Shown: piece by piece, positions 46,040 through 55,672 of the stretch | Position numbering within the stretch: the stretch's first letter is position 1 | Layout: each line of letters begins with the position of its first letter | Origin: Pseudomonas guariconensis | GTDB taxonomy: Bacteria; Pseudomonadota; Gammaproteobacteria; Pseudomonadales; Pseudomonadaceae | Reading direction: 5' to 3' | Length of the DNA stretch: 64,000 bases | Assembly: GCF_024127895.1 (NCBI RefSeq) | Contig: NZ_JAMYBK010000005.1 | Span: 245,955 to 309,954 of the forward strand | The notes under the pieces: model-generated | Seen by the model: the letters and a program-made list of their open reading frames with translations, nothing else | What the model was told of the DNA's origin: nothing | The model's database searches: none | Program-made: the position numbers and the translations under genes

Positions 46040-47983
46040 TCAGGTTCGGAAGCGTCGTACCAGCGCATCCAGCTCGTTGGACAGCCCTGCCAGGCTTTCG
46101 GAGTCCTGCCTGGCGGCCTGGGCCAGTTCGGCCACCAACTGCGCATCGCCATGGATCTGGCTGATATGCCGGTTGATGTCCTCGGCCACCTGGTGTTGCT
46201 CTTCGGCAGCCGTGGCGATCTGGGTGTTCATGTCGCGGATGATGTCCACCGACTCGCGGATCTGCCCGAAGCTGTCGCGAGCCATGCCGATGCGGCTGAC
46301 CGACTGCTGCGAAACCTCCAGGCTGGCGTGCATCTGCTCGGCGACTTCGGCGGTACGGGCGGCCAGGTTGCCCAGCAGGCCATCGATCTCGGCGGTGGAG
46401 TCGGCGGTGCGCTTGGCCAGGGCGCGAACTTCGTCGGCGACCACGGCGAAGCCACGGCCCTGCTCGCCAGCGCGGGCGGCCTCGATGGCGGCGTTGAGGG
46501 CCAGCAGGTTGGTCTGCTCGGCGATCGAACGGATGGTGCCGAGGATCGACTGGATGGCATTGCTGTCGCGCTCGAGCTGCTGGATCGACTGGGCCGACTG
46601 CTCGATCTCCTGGCTCAGGCGGTCGACGCTTTGCACCGCCGCGTCGATCTGCTGCTGGCCTTCGCGGGCCTGTTGCTGGCCGCTGTCGGCCGACTGCGCG
46701 GCCTGGCTGCAGGAGCGGGCGACCTCGTTGGCGGTGGCGACCATTTCATGGAACGCGGTGGAGACCATGTCCACGGCCTCGCGCTGGCGGCCGGCGGCTT
46801 CGGCCATGTCGCCGGAGACACGGGTCGAACTGCTGGAGGTGTGGAGGATCTGCCCGGCGGCGGTACCGATGTGCTGGATCAGGCTGCGGATGGCGCCGAG
46901 GAACTGGTTGAACCAGTTGGCCAACTGGGCGGTTTCGTCGCGCCCGCGAACCTCCAGGCTGCGGGTCAGGTCGCCTTCGCCTTGGGCGATGTCTTCCAGG
47001 CCGTTGGTGACACTGTTGATCGGCCGCACGATGAGCTTGGCGAAGGCCGTACCGACGACCGCGAACACGGCGGCCAAGGCCAAGGCGATGATGCCGATCA
47101 GCCAGGTCAGGCGGGTAGTGGTCTGCATCACTTCGTCGTGGCGGATCAGGCCGATGAAGGTCCAGCCCAGTTGCTCGTCAGGGTAGAGGTTGGCCATGTA
47201 GCGCTCCCCGCCCAGCTCCACCTCGACCAGGCCTTGGCCGGCCTTGGCGAGGGCCGCGTAGCCATCGCCGAAACTGGCCAACTGCTTGAAGTTGTGGCTG
47301 GCATCTCGCGGGTCGACCATCACGTTGCCGTTCTTTTCCACGAGCATCAGGTAGCCGCTGTCGCCGAGCTTGATCTTCTTGACGATCTCGGTGAGCCCGT
47401 TCAGGGAAACGTCGATGTTGACGACGCCGCCAGGGTTGCCGAGGGCGTTGGGGACTGCCCGCACGGTGCTGATCAGGACGGCATCGTCGGCGGCCCAGTA
47501 ATAGGCGCCGGTGCGCACGGTCTTGCCGGGGTTGGCCATCGCCAACTGGTACCACGGGCGTTGGCGCGGGTCGTAGTTGGAGAACTTCTGCCCGGCCGGC
47601 CAGCCGACGTAGCCGCCGTCGTTCACGCCGTACGAGACATAGGCGTAGCTGGGGTGGACCTGCGCCAGGCGGGTGAAGAACTCGAGGACTTGCTTGTCCT
47701 GCTCGCCCAGCTCGTTGCTGGGGTTGGTGGCCAGGTACTTGTTCAGGTTATCGCCGGTGGCGGCGACCAGCGGCTGGGCGGCCAGGTAGTTCACGTTCTG
47801 GTCGATGCCCTGGAAGAAGATATGCATCGCGTTGCTGACCTGGCGGATTTCCCGACTGCTGTTGTCGAGGAAGTCCTCGCGGGCTTCGCCGCGCAGGTTG
47901 AGGACCACCAGGGTGGCCACGAGGACGATGGGCAGGCCGGCGATGACGGCGAAGGCCCAGGTCAGTTTCTGTTTGATGTTCAT
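46040..47983 (-). CDS. Methyl-accepting chemotaxis protein with dCache sensor
   Basis: Transmembrane chemoreceptor. The 647-residue protein has membrane helices at ~10-30 and ~282-304. A periplasmic double-Cache domain lies between them ([48 protein letters not shown]), then HAMP and the signalling hairpin ([20 protein letters not shown]). ATG 47983 is chosen because it begins the hydrophobic anchor; the longer frame (48031) adds unrelated residues. Position beside bcr and cueR-copA suggests the orthologue of P. putida F1 McpC (cytosine and nicotinate taxis); this is from remembered synteny and uncertain. Confidence 0.92.
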   Translation of the reverse strand: MNIKQKLTWAFAVIAGLPIVLVATLVVLNLRGEAREDFLDNSSREIRQVSNAMHIFFQGIDQNVNYLAAQPLVAATGDNLNKYLATNPSNELGEQDKQVLEFFTRLAQVHPSYAYVSYGVNDGGYVGWPAGQKFSNYDPRQRPWYQLAMANPGKTVRTGAYYWAADDAVLISTVRAVPNALGNPGGVVNIDVSLNGLTEIVKKIKLGDSGYLMLVEKNGNVMVDPRDASHNFKQLASFGDGYAALAKAGQGLVEVELGGERYMANLYPDEQLGWTFIGLIRHDEVMQTTTRLTWLIGIIALALAAVFAVVGTAFAKLIVRPINSVTNGLEDIAQGEGDLTRSLEVRGRDETAQLANWFNQFLGAIRSLIQHIGTAAGQILHTSSSSTRVSGDMAEAAGRQREAVDMVSTAFHEMVATANEVARSCSQAAQSADSGQQQAREGQQQIDAAVQSVDRLSQEIEQSAQSIQQLERDSNAIQSILGTIRSIAEQTNLLALNAAIEAARAGEQGRGFAVVADEVRALAKRTADSTAEIDGLLGNLAARTAEVAEQMHASLEVSQQSVSRIGMARDSFGQIRESVDIIRDMNTQIATAAEEQHQVAEDINRHISQIHGDAQLVAELAQAARQDSESLAGLSNELDALVRRFRT

Positions 47984-48032
47984 CCACGCTCCCGGAGTTT
48001 TTCTTGTGCGACACATGAGGCAGGTGTCCAAG

Positions 48033-48059
48033 AGATCGGCAGCGTCTGGTTTTTTTGTA
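48033..48059 (-). promoter_or_regulatory. Candidate FliA (sigma-28) promoter of the MCP gene
   Basis: On the minus strand, TACA (48059-48056) is followed after exactly 15 bases by GCCGATCT (48040-48033), close to the flagellar consensus TAAA-N15-GCCGATAA. It lies 50-76 bp upstream of the MCP start, where a chemotaxis promoter would be expected. Confidence 0.5.
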
Positions 48060-48145
48060 GGGAAGTTCCCGTATTTATTGGGCGAGGTCGTGTTTGGTGA
48101 CTGTGCGGTCGTGTTTGGATGGCCTGGGGATGCCAGTGGCGCTCA

Positions 48146-48162
48146 GGGCTGCAAAGCAGCCC
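48146..48162. repeat. GGGCTGC-type hairpin after cueR
   Basis: GGGCTGC, loop AAA, GCAGCCC, 18 bp past the cueR stop on the minus strand. There is no T tract. Confidence 0.6.
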
Positions 48163-48180
48163 CAGTACCGCTTGAATGCT

Positions 48181-48606
48181 TCAGCCCAGGGATTTGTCCT
48201 TGCCCCGGCAGCAACCGCTGCCATTGGCCAGGTCCTTGAGGATCGGGCAATCCGGCCGGTCATCGCCATGGCAATGGGCAACCAGCTCGCCCAAGGTATC
48301 GCGCAGCCCAACGAGTTCCTCGATACGCCGGTTCAACGCCTCGATATGCTGCATCGCCAGGGCCTTCACATCGGCACTGGCACGCTGGCGGTCCTGCCAG
48401 AGGGTCAGCAGCCTGGCCACCTCGTCCAGGGAGAACCCCAGGTCACGGGAGCGCTTGATGAAGGCCAGCGTGTGCAGGTCGTCCTGCTGGTACAGACGGT
48501 AGCCGCTGTCGCTGCGTTTGGCCGGCTTGAGCAGGCCGATGGACTCGTAGTAGCGGATCATCTTGGTGCTGAGCCCGCTGCGGCGGGCGGCTTGGCCGAT
48601 GTTCAT
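48181..48606 (-). CDS. cueR: Copper-responsive MerR regulator CueR
   Basis: Cu(I) sensor that activates copper-export promoters by untwisting an over-long spacer. The 141-residue protein has the MerR winged helix ([26 protein letters not shown]), a dimer helix and the metal loop CHGDDRPDC, two Cys separated by seven residues as in CueR. The C-terminus has an extra Cys pair (GSGCCRG). It overlaps copA by 4 bp, so it is made from the copA transcript and would control its own synthesis. Confidence 0.94.
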   Translation of the reverse strand: MNIGQAARRSGLSTKMIRYYESIGLLKPAKRSDSGYRLYQQDDLHTLAFIKRSRDLGFSLDEVARLLTLWQDRQRASADVKALAMQHIEALNRRIEELVGLRDTLGELVAHCHGDDRPDCPILKDLANGSGCCRGKDKSLG

Positions 48607-51002
48607 GGGGCCTCCTGTCGGGGGGCGGTGGGCTTCCAGGTCTTCAGCCACAGGGCATTGCTCACCACGCTGACGCTGGACAACGCCATGGCCGCGCCAG
48701 CCAGCACCGGGTTGAGCAGGCCGAAGGCGGCCAGGGGAATGCCGATCAGGTTGTAGATGAAAGCCCAGAACAGGTTCTGGCGGATCTTCGCGTAGGTCTT
48801 GCGGCTGATCTCCAGGGCGGCGGGCACCAGGCGCGGATCGCCACGCATCAGGGTGATCCCGGCAGCCTGCATGGCCACGTCGGTGCCACCGCCCATGGCG
48901 ATGCCGATGTCGGCGGCGGCCAGTGCAGGGGCGTCGTTGATGCCGTCGCCGACCATGGCCACCACGCCATTGCGCTTGAGCGCCGCCACCGTGGCCGCTT
49001 TGTCGGCCGGCAGCACTTCGGCATGCACGTCGTCGATGCCCAAGGCATCGGCCACCACCTTGGCACTGCCACGGTTGTCGCCGGTCAGCAGGTGGCTGCT
49101 GATGCCTTGCTCGTGCAATGCATGGATAGCCTGCCCGGCGCCTGGTTTGAGGCTGTCGCCGAAGGCGAACAGGCCCAGCACCCGAGGCTGTGGCCCGCGC
49201 TCGATCAACCAGGACAGGGTGCGCCCTTCGGCTTCCCAGGCCTGGGCCTTGGCGGCCAGTTCGCCCGCTTGCAGGGCGCTCTCGTCGAGCAGGCGGCGGT
49301 TGCCCAGGGCCAGTTCGCGGCCCTCCACCCGCCCGGCGATGCCACGGCCGGTGAGGGATTGGCTGTCGGCCACCTGCGGCACGTGCAGGCCTTGCTCGGC
49401 GCAGGCATCGAGTACCGCCTTGGCCAGCGGGTGTTCGCTGCCCCGCTGCAGAGCGCCGGCCAGGCGGTGCAGTTCGCCTCGGTCGCCGTCGAGGGCCTGG
49501 CTGTGGACCACGCGGGGGCTGCCGGAGGTGAGGGTGCCGGTCTTGTCGAAGACCACGCGATTCACTGCATGGGCGCGCTCCAGCGCTTCGGCGTCCTTGA
49601 TCAGGATGCCGTGGCGGGCAGCCACGCCGGTGCCGGCCATGATGGCGGCGGGAGTGGCCAGGCCGAGGGCGCATGGGCAGGCGATCACCAGCACGGCGAC
49701 GGCATTGATCAGGGCGTTTTCCAGCGGCGCACCGGCCAGCCACCAGCCGGCCAGGGTGACCAGCGCGACGACCAGCACCGCCGGTACGAACACCTGGCTG
49801 ACCCGGTCCACCAGCTTCTGGATCGGTGCCTTGGCTGCCTGGGCATCCTCGACCAGGCGGATGATGCGGGCCAGCACGGTCTCGGTGCCGAGGGCCAGGG
49901 TGCGTACCAGCAGACGGCCCTCGCCGTTGATGGCGCCTCCGGTGACCGGGTCGCCAGGCTGCTTGGGCACCGGCAGGCTTTCGCCGCTGATCAGGGCCTC
50001 GTCGGCGTGGCTGCTGCCTTCGAGCACCTGGCCATCGACCGGGAAACGTTCGCCGGGCCTGACCAGCACCAGGTCGCCCAGGCGCAACTGGCTGATCGCC
50101 ACGTCTTCCTCGTGGCCGTCGAGCACCCGCACGGCCCGCTCCGGGCGCAGCGCCTCCAGCGCCCGTATGGCACTGGCGGTCTGGCGCTTGGCGCGGCTTT
50201 CCAGGTACTTGCCCAGCAGCACCAGGGCGATCACCACCGCCGAGGCTTCGAAGTACAGGTGTGGCTGCAGGCCGGCCGGGGCACGGGCCCATTCGTACAG
50301 GCTCAGGCCATAGCCGGCGCTGGTGCCCAGGGCGACCAGCAGGTCCATGTTGCCGGCACCGGCACGCACGGCCTTCCAGGCGGCCACGTAGAAGCGGGCG
50401 CCGAGGATGAACTGTACCGGCGTCGCCAGCAGGAACTGCGCCCAGGCCGGCAGCATCCAGTGCAGGCCGAACGGCTGGCCGAGCATCGGCAGCACCAGCG
50501 GCAGGGCCAGCAGCAGCGCGGCGGCAACCGCCAGGCGTTCGTTGCGCAGGCGGCGCAGGGCTTGTGCTTGGTCGTCATGGGTGGTGTGAGGCAGGCTGGC
50601 GCTGTAGCCGGCTTTTTCCACGGCCTGGAGCAACAGGCTGTCGTCGACGGCCGCGAGGACTTCGAGGTGGGCGCGCTCGCTGGCCAGGTTGACGCTGACC
50701 TGCTCGACGCCCGGCAACTTGCCCAGGGCGCGTTCGACGCGGCCTACGCAACTGGCGCAGGTCATGCCGCCGATCTGCAGCTCGACGGTGCGGGTCGGCA
50801 CGCCGTAGCCAGCCTCCCGTACCGCATCGACGAGGGCTGGCAGGCTGCCGGCCGGGGCCAGGACCCGGGCCTGTTCGGTGGCAAGGTTGACGCTGACCTG
50901 CTCGGCGCCGGTGACCTTGCGCAAGGCGCGCTCGACGCGGCCAGCGCAGCTGGCGCAGGTCATGCCGGAGATCGGCAGGTCGAAAGTGGTGGATGCGGAC
51001 AT
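48603..51002 (-). CDS. copA: Cu(I)-exporting P1B-type ATPase
   Basis: Pumps Cu(I) out of the cytoplasm. The 799-residue protein has two N-terminal metal-binding domains, each with GMTCASC (residues ~10 and ~80), eight expected membrane helices and the CPC translocation motif in [12 protein letters not shown]. Also present are the phosphorylation site DKTGTLT, the HP of SEHPLAKAV and the hinge [13 protein letters not shown] 51002 follows GGAGGAG and lies 26 bp after the CueR-type promoter; an upstream in-frame start (51044) would overlap that promoter. Also called CueA in P. putida. Confidence 0.95.
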   Translation of the reverse strand: MSASTTFDLPISGMTCASCAGRVERALRKVTGAEQVSVNLATEQARVLAPAGSLPALVDAVREAGYGVPTRTVELQIGGMTCASCVGRVERALGKLPGVEQVSVNLASERAHLEVLAAVDDSLLLQAVEKAGYSASLPHTTHDDQAQALRRLRNERLAVAAALLLALPLVLPMLGQPFGLHWMLPAWAQFLLATPVQFILGARFYVAAWKAVRAGAGNMDLLVALGTSAGYGLSLYEWARAPAGLQPHLYFEASAVVIALVLLGKYLESRAKRQTASAIRALEALRPERAVRVLDGHEEDVAISQLRLGDLVLVRPGERFPVDGQVLEGSSHADEALISGESLPVPKQPGDPVTGGAINGEGRLLVRTLALGTETVLARIIRLVEDAQAAKAPIQKLVDRVSQVFVPAVLVVALVTLAGWWLAGAPLENALINAVAVLVIACPCALGLATPAAIMAGTGVAARHGILIKDAEALERAHAVNRVVFDKTGTLTSGSPRVVHSQALDGDRGELHRLAGALQRGSEHPLAKAVLDACAEQGLHVPQVADSQSLTGRGIAGRVEGRELALGNRRLLDESALQAGELAAKAQAWEAEGRTLSWLIERGPQPRVLGLFAFGDSLKPGAGQAIHALHEQGISSHLLTGDNRGSAKVVADALGIDDVHAEVLPADKAATVAALKRNGVVAMVGDGINDAPALAAADIGIAMGGGTDVAMQAAGITLMRGDPRLVPAALEISRKTYAKIRQNLFWAFIYNLIGIPLAAFGLLNPVLAGAAMALSSVSVVSNALWLKTWKPTAPRQEAP

Positions 51003-51027
51003 GGCTCTCCTCCTTGGACTGGCCTCC

Positions 51028-51058
51028 AGCATCAAGCTTGCCACGTTGGTAAGGTCAA
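51028..51058 (-). promoter_or_regulatory. CueR-type promoter of copA-cueR
   Basis: On the minus strand, -35 TTGACC (51058-51053) and a -10-like GATGCT (51033-51028) are separated by 19 bp. The dyad ACCTTACC-AACG-TGGCAAGCT (51055-51035) lies between them. The 19-bp spacer and this dyad are the signature of MerR/CueR activation. It overlaps the stop codon of the upstream secreted-protein gene by 4 bp. Confidence 0.85.
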
Positions 51059-51441
51059 TAGCCCAGGCTGGCGCGCTTCAACTCCAGGCCCTGGTGACCC
51101 GTGGCAATGCGGTACTTGCTGATTTGTCCGGCTTGCAGGTTCAGGCGGGTGCTGCGTTGGTCCTCGATCCCTGGGGCGCAGCCGGGTGTCTGCCCTGGCA
51201 GCAGGCGCAGGCGGACGTCCACGGGCCCTGGCGGCAGGTTGAACGAGGTCGACTGTTCCTGGAACAGGCGGCCGGCCAACTGGTCGTTGAGGTAGATGCC
51301 GATCTCGCAACTGCTGGCCACTTCCAGGCGCTCCCGGGAAATGACCAATACGCTGTAGTCCGAGTTGCCTTCGGCGCTGGCCGGTGGCACCACCGCCAGT
51401 GCGCCTAGCAGCCCGACCAGGCCCAATGCTGCCCTGAACAT
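51055..51441 (-). CDS. Secreted protein of unknown function beside copA
   Basis: A 128-residue protein with a signal peptide ([19 protein letters not shown]). The mature ~103 residues contain two cysteines (SSCEIGIYL and TPGCAPGI) and a predicted beta-rich pattern ([20 protein letters not shown]). The AGGAG on the minus strand supports ATG 51441. I do not recognise a family. It lies between copA and copZ and is read toward copA; its last bases overlap the copA promoter. A copper-related role in the periplasm is inferred from location only. Confidence 0.78.
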   Translation of the reverse strand: MFRAALGLVGLLGALAVVPPASAEGNSDYSVLVISRERLEVASSCEIGIYLNDQLAGRLFQEQSTSFNLPPGPVDVRLRLLPGQTPGCAPGIEDQRSTRLNLQAGQISKYRIATGHQGLELKRASLGY

Positions 51442-51527
51442 GAAGAATCTCCTGCTTGCCGAATCGTCAAAGGCGCAGCTTGGCCGAGCCGCACGCGGAT
51501 TTCCACCCCGGCCGTTTCGGGCAGAAC

Positions 51528-51558
51528 TTGACCTTGCCATGATGGCAAGCCTGAAACT
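51528..51558 (+). promoter_or_regulatory. CueR-type promoter of copZ
   Basis: -35 TTGACC (51528-51533), 19-bp spacer, then GAAACT (51553-51558) as a poor -10. The dyad CTTGCCAT-G-ATGGCAAG is centred in the spacer (51533-51549). The same layout as at copA points to control by CueR. Confidence 0.82.
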
Positions 51559-51586
51559 GCGGCAAACCCTGAAGGAGGTAGGACCG

Positions 51587-51784
51587 ATGCAAGTGTTCAA
51601 TGTGCAAGGCATGACCTGCGGCCACTGCGTGAAGGCGGTGACCCGCGCGGTACAGGACCTGGACGCGGCAGCCCAGGTGGAGGTGGACCTGGCGGGCAAG
51701 CAGGTACGGGTACAGAGCCAGGTGGCGGGTGAGCGGATCCTGGCGGCGATTCGCGAGCAAGGGTACCAGGCTGAAGTGGCCTGA
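51587..51784 (+). CDS. copZ: CopZ-type copper chaperone
   Basis: Cytosolic Cu(I) carrier that delivers to CopA. The 65-residue protein is a single HMA domain with MTCGHCVKAV near residue 9. AAGGAGG precedes ATG 51587 by 8 bases. It is preceded by a CueR-type promoter and stands alone; the open frame to 51365 covers the promoter and is spurious. Confidence 0.94.
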   Translation: MQVFNVQGMTCGHCVKAVTRAVQDLDAAAQVEVDLAGKQVRVQSQVAGERILAAIREQGYQAEVA

Positions 51785-51823
51785 AACCGCCTTTCGATGT
51801 TTGACAGCGTTAAGCCGGTATTT

Positions 51824-51842
51824 GGGGCTGCGAAGCGGCCCC
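51824..51842. repeat. GGGGCTGC-type hairpin after copZ
   Basis: GGGGCTGC, loop GAA, GCGGCCCC (one G-T pair), 40 bp past the copZ stop. The rest of the 212-bp gap to bcr shows no gene. Confidence 0.55.
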
Positions 51843-51996
51843 AGATGGCTACAAAACTGCTCTCGATGTTCTCTGCCACCCCAGCGCGGCCCATGGGACT
51901 GGGCGATCTCTCCAGTAACTGTTACAAAGGTTTTCATACCGGTGCTGCCTGCAGCAGGTAGACTTACCCACTTGCTTAGCCTGCTATGGATTCCTG

Positions 51997-53178
51997 ATGA
52001 ACCTGCGAATTGTGCTGATCCTGGGCGCCCTCAGTGCGTTCGGGCCATTGGCGATCGACTTCTATCTGCCCGCCTTCCCGGCCATGGCGCAAGCCTTCGC
52101 CACCGACGAGAAACATGTCCAGACCACCCTGGCCGCCTATTTCCTCGGCCTGTCCCTCGGCCAACTGGCCTATGGCCCGGTGGCCGACCGCTTCGGCCGG
52201 CGCAAGCCGCTCATGTTCGGCATCACGCTCTTCACCCTGGCCTCGCTGGCCTGCGCCTATGCGCCGAACCTCGACACCCTGATCCTGGCGCGCTTCGTCC
52301 AGGCCCTGGGCGGCTGCGCCGGGATGGTCCTGTCGCGGGCGATCGTCAGCGACAAGTGCGACGCGGTGGCTTCGGCCAAGGTGTTCTCGCAACTGATGCT
52401 GGTGATGGGCCTGGCGCCGATCCTCGCGCCGATGCTGGGCGGGGTGCTGGTCAACCTCGCGGGCTGGCAATCGATCTTCCTCGCCCTGGGCCTGTTCAGC
52501 GCCGCCTGCTTGCTGGCGGTCAGCCTGGGCCTGCCGGAGAGCCTGGCGCCGGACATGCCGCGCCAGCCGCTGTCGGGGGCGTTGCGCCAGTACCTGCGGC
52601 TGCTGGGCGACCGGGTGTTCATGGGCCATGCGCTGACCGGGGGCATCGCCATCGCCGGCATGTTCGCCTACATCGCCGGTTCGCCGTTCGTGTTCATCAA
52701 GCTGTATGGCGTGCCCCCCGAGCACTACGGCTGGCTGTTCGGCACCAATGCCGCGGGTTTCATCCTCGTCGCCCAGGTCAATGCGCGCCTGCTGGCCAAG
52801 CGTGGTCCGGCCTTCCTGTTGGGGCGGGCCGTGTGGCTGTACCTGGGGGCGGGGTTGGTGCTGCTGGGCATGGCGGCATGGCGGCCGGCGCAGTTGTGGC
52901 CATTGTTGGTGCCGCTGTTCGCGTGCATCGCCAGCCTGGGCTGCATCATCCCCAATGCCTCGGCGTGCGCCATGAGTGGGCAGGGCGCACGGGCCGGCAG
53001 TGCCTCGGCGCTGATGGGGTGCGTGCAGTTCAGCGTCGCCGCGGGCGCGGCGGCGCTGGTGAGCCTGCTGCACGATGGCAGCGCGGTGCCGATGGCCTTG
53101 GTGATCAGCCTGTGCGGTGCGCTGGTGGTCAGTGTCGCGATGCTGACTCGGCGCTTGCAGGCCAGGCGTCCGGCGTGA
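51997..53178 (+). CDS. bcr: Bcr/CflA-family drug:H+ antiporter
   Basis: Major-facilitator exporter of the inner membrane, in this family for bicyclomycin, chloramphenicol-type drugs or sulfonamides. The 393-residue product has twelve expected helices, the DHA1 motif SLGQLAYGPVADRFGRRKP between helices 2 and 3, and GPLAIDFYLPAFP in helix 1, typical of Bcr/CflA. ATG 51997 has only a weak GGA upstream. Its last 50 bp overlap a small gene on the other strand. Natural substrate unknown. Confidence 0.92.
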   Translation: MNLRIVLILGALSAFGPLAIDFYLPAFPAMAQAFATDEKHVQTTLAAYFLGLSLGQLAYGPVADRFGRRKPLMFGITLFTLASLACAYAPNLDTLILARFVQALGGCAGMVLSRAIVSDKCDAVASAKVFSQLMLVMGLAPILAPMLGGVLVNLAGWQSIFLALGLFSAACLLAVSLGLPESLAPDMPRQPLSGALRQYLRLLGDRVFMGHALTGGIAIAGMFAYIAGSPFVFIKLYGVPPEHYGWLFGTNAAGFILVAQVNARLLAKRGPAFLLGRAVWLYLGAGLVLLGMAAWRPAQLWPLLVPLFACIASLGCIIPNASACAMSGQGARAGSASALMGCVQFSVAAGAAALVSLLHDGSAVPMALVISLCGALVVSVAMLTRRLQARRPA

Positions 53179-53326
53179 GTGGGTGAGGCGCCTGCAGGCG
53201 GGTTTCCAGCGTGGCGACGAAGGCACGCGCCTGCGCTTCGCTGCGAAAACTCACCACATGTTGGTCGAGGCGTACCTGCCATGGACAGTTGGGGTTGCGG
53301 TTCGACGCACTGACGACAATTTTCAT
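53129..53326 (-). CDS. Small protein overlapping the end of bcr
   Basis: A 65-residue protein (starts MKIVVSASNRNPNCPWQVRL, contains HVVSFRSEAQARAFVATLE). The second half looks like a small alpha/beta fold such as those in SPOR-like or DUF2188-like proteins, but I cannot assign it. A perfect GGAGGT 8 bases before the ATG supports translation. The 3' 50 bp overlap bcr antisense. Probably cytosolic; no signal peptide. Confidence 0.6.
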   Translation of the reverse strand: MKIVVSASNRNPNCPWQVRLDQHVVSFRSEAQARAFVATLETRLQAPHPLTPDAWPASAESASRH

Positions 53327-53850
53327 CGCGGCCTACCTCCACTGGGTGAGAGCGGATGAAGTGTAGCGCCGCCGCTTGTGCTTGCCATGACCGGCGTGGG
53401 ATCTCCTGACTGACGGTCGTGGCCTCGGGCCGGTCGGCTGCCCAGTGGGGCTGCATGTGGACGCTTCGCTTTTGTTTGCCGTACTTGATGAAGCGCGTTG
53501 TCGGCATTGTTCCAGGGCATGCTTGCCCGAGCTTGCTCCCGCCAGCGTCGAACGCTCGCTACCGTGGGCTGCCAGGCTTTCTTCCGGGCAACGCGGCCTC
53601 GGCGAATCTGCGTCTGCTGGTGGGTAGAGGGTCGGGATACCCTGCGGTTTTGTGCCGTGAGCTGCCAGGTCGCGTCGCCGGCGCGCGACTTATACTGGCT
53701 GCTGCGGTCAGTGCCAGCGAGAGACACTTCCCTGCCAGGGAGCGGCAAGCGATGACTGCCCTTGCAGGTGGGCCGGCATGCCGCACGGCCGTTTCGCTGC
53801 CATGGCTGGCCACTGGAACAAGACGTGACCTTGCAGGGAGTTACAGGGAT
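53327..53850. other. 524-bp stretch without a convincing gene
   Basis: The frame of the downstream regulator stays open through here (to 53419), but the translation has no domain-like features and no ribosome site until 53851. A TATACT at 53691-53696 could be a -10 element with a ~150-base leader, though its -35 is poor. Short dyads are present (e.g. around 53775-53815). I see nothing else that can be supported. Confidence 0.5.
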
Positions 53851-54564
53851 ATGAAAGCAGTCAGCAGTATCAGCCAGGTCGCCGGCCTGATGGCCGACCC
53901 GAAACGCAGCGCCATGTTGTGGGCGCTGATCGATGGCATTCCCCGTCCTACCGACGAGTTGGCCGACATGACTGGGCTGACCGCCTCGTCTGCCTGTGCG
54001 CACCTGTCGTTGCTGTCGTCGGCCGGCTTGCTCAAGCTCGAGGCGCGGGGGCGCAAACGCTATTTCCGCCTGGCCTCGCCGGCCGTCGGTGCGGCGGTGG
54101 AGGCTCTGGCCAGCCTGCAACTGAAGGACAACGGATCGCAGCCTGGGCAGGCGGCGCCGCTGCAAGTGCCCCTGTCGATGCGCCGGGCGCGCCGCTGCGG
54201 TGCTCACCTGGGCGGCGAGCTGGCGAGCGATCTCTACCAGCGGCTGGTCGCGGCCGGTTGGCTGGAAGGGAGCGACCTGCAACCGCGGATCAGCCTGGAA
54301 GGGCGTACGCAGCTGGCGGCCATCGGCGTCTACACCGAGGCGTTGGCCTCGCCGCAGCAGGGCGAGTGCACCATCTGCCGTTGCAGCGAATGGAGCGACC
54401 AGGGCCCGCACCTGGGGGGCAGCCTGGGGCAGGCGCTGCTCAGGCTGTTCCTGCAGTCAGGCTGGATACGCGAACAGGAGGGCTCCCGGCTGTTGCAGAT
54501 TTCAGCGCTGGGCATCCAGTGCATCAACCGTATCGCCCACGTGCCAGCGTTGCAGGTCGGATAG
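53851..54564 (+). CDS. ArsR/SmtB-like winged-helix regulator
   Basis: Transcriptional regulator of 237 residues. The first ~85 form an ArsR-type winged helix (ISQVAGLMADPKRSAMLWALI; LTASSACAHLSLLSSAGLL; KRYFRLASPAV). The C-terminal ~140 residues contain two similar-looking modules (LGGELASDLYQRLVAAGWLEG and LGGSLGQALLRLFLQSGWIRE). A CTICRC pair of cysteines lies between them and could bind metal. GGGAT/AGGGAG precede ATG 53851. No linked target is visible. Longer than usual ArsR proteins (~110). Confidence 0.85.
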   Translation: MKAVSSISQVAGLMADPKRSAMLWALIDGIPRPTDELADMTGLTASSACAHLSLLSSAGLLKLEARGRKRYFRLASPAVGAAVEALASLQLKDNGSQPGQAAPLQVPLSMRRARRCGAHLGGELASDLYQRLVAAGWLEGSDLQPRISLEGRTQLAAIGVYTEALASPQQGECTICRCSEWSDQGPHLGGSLGQALLRLFLQSGWIREQEGSRLLQISALGIQCINRIAHVPALQVG

Positions 54565-54589
54565 CCGTACCCGCAACGCCGGGCAGGTC

Positions 54590-55567
<978 letters not shown>

Positions 55568-55607
55568 TCATTCTACAGGGCTGGAGCCGATGCTGTTCAG
55601 TCGAGGC

Positions 55608-55650
55608 CTTGGGGCTGCCTTGCAGCCCATCGCCGGCTAGCCGGCGATGG
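55608..55650. repeat. Hairpin plus 22-bp palindrome
   Basis: GGGCTGC, loop CTT, GCAGCCC (55612-55628), then the perfect palindrome CATCGCCGGC-TA-GCCGGCGATG (55628-55649). These are the REP and GGGCTGC elements side by side, between the two deaminase genes. The ATGCTGTTCA at 55590 resembles the boundary repeats at 32.2 and 32.4 kb. Confidence 0.75.
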
Positions 55651-55672
55651 GGGCGTACAACGGCCCGTGAAG

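Noticed and set aside
53419..53850. N-terminal extension of the ArsR-like protein
   Set aside because: The frame is open but has no ribosome site and the sequence is unlike any folded domain; ATG 53851 has a proper site and gives the winged helix at the N-terminus.
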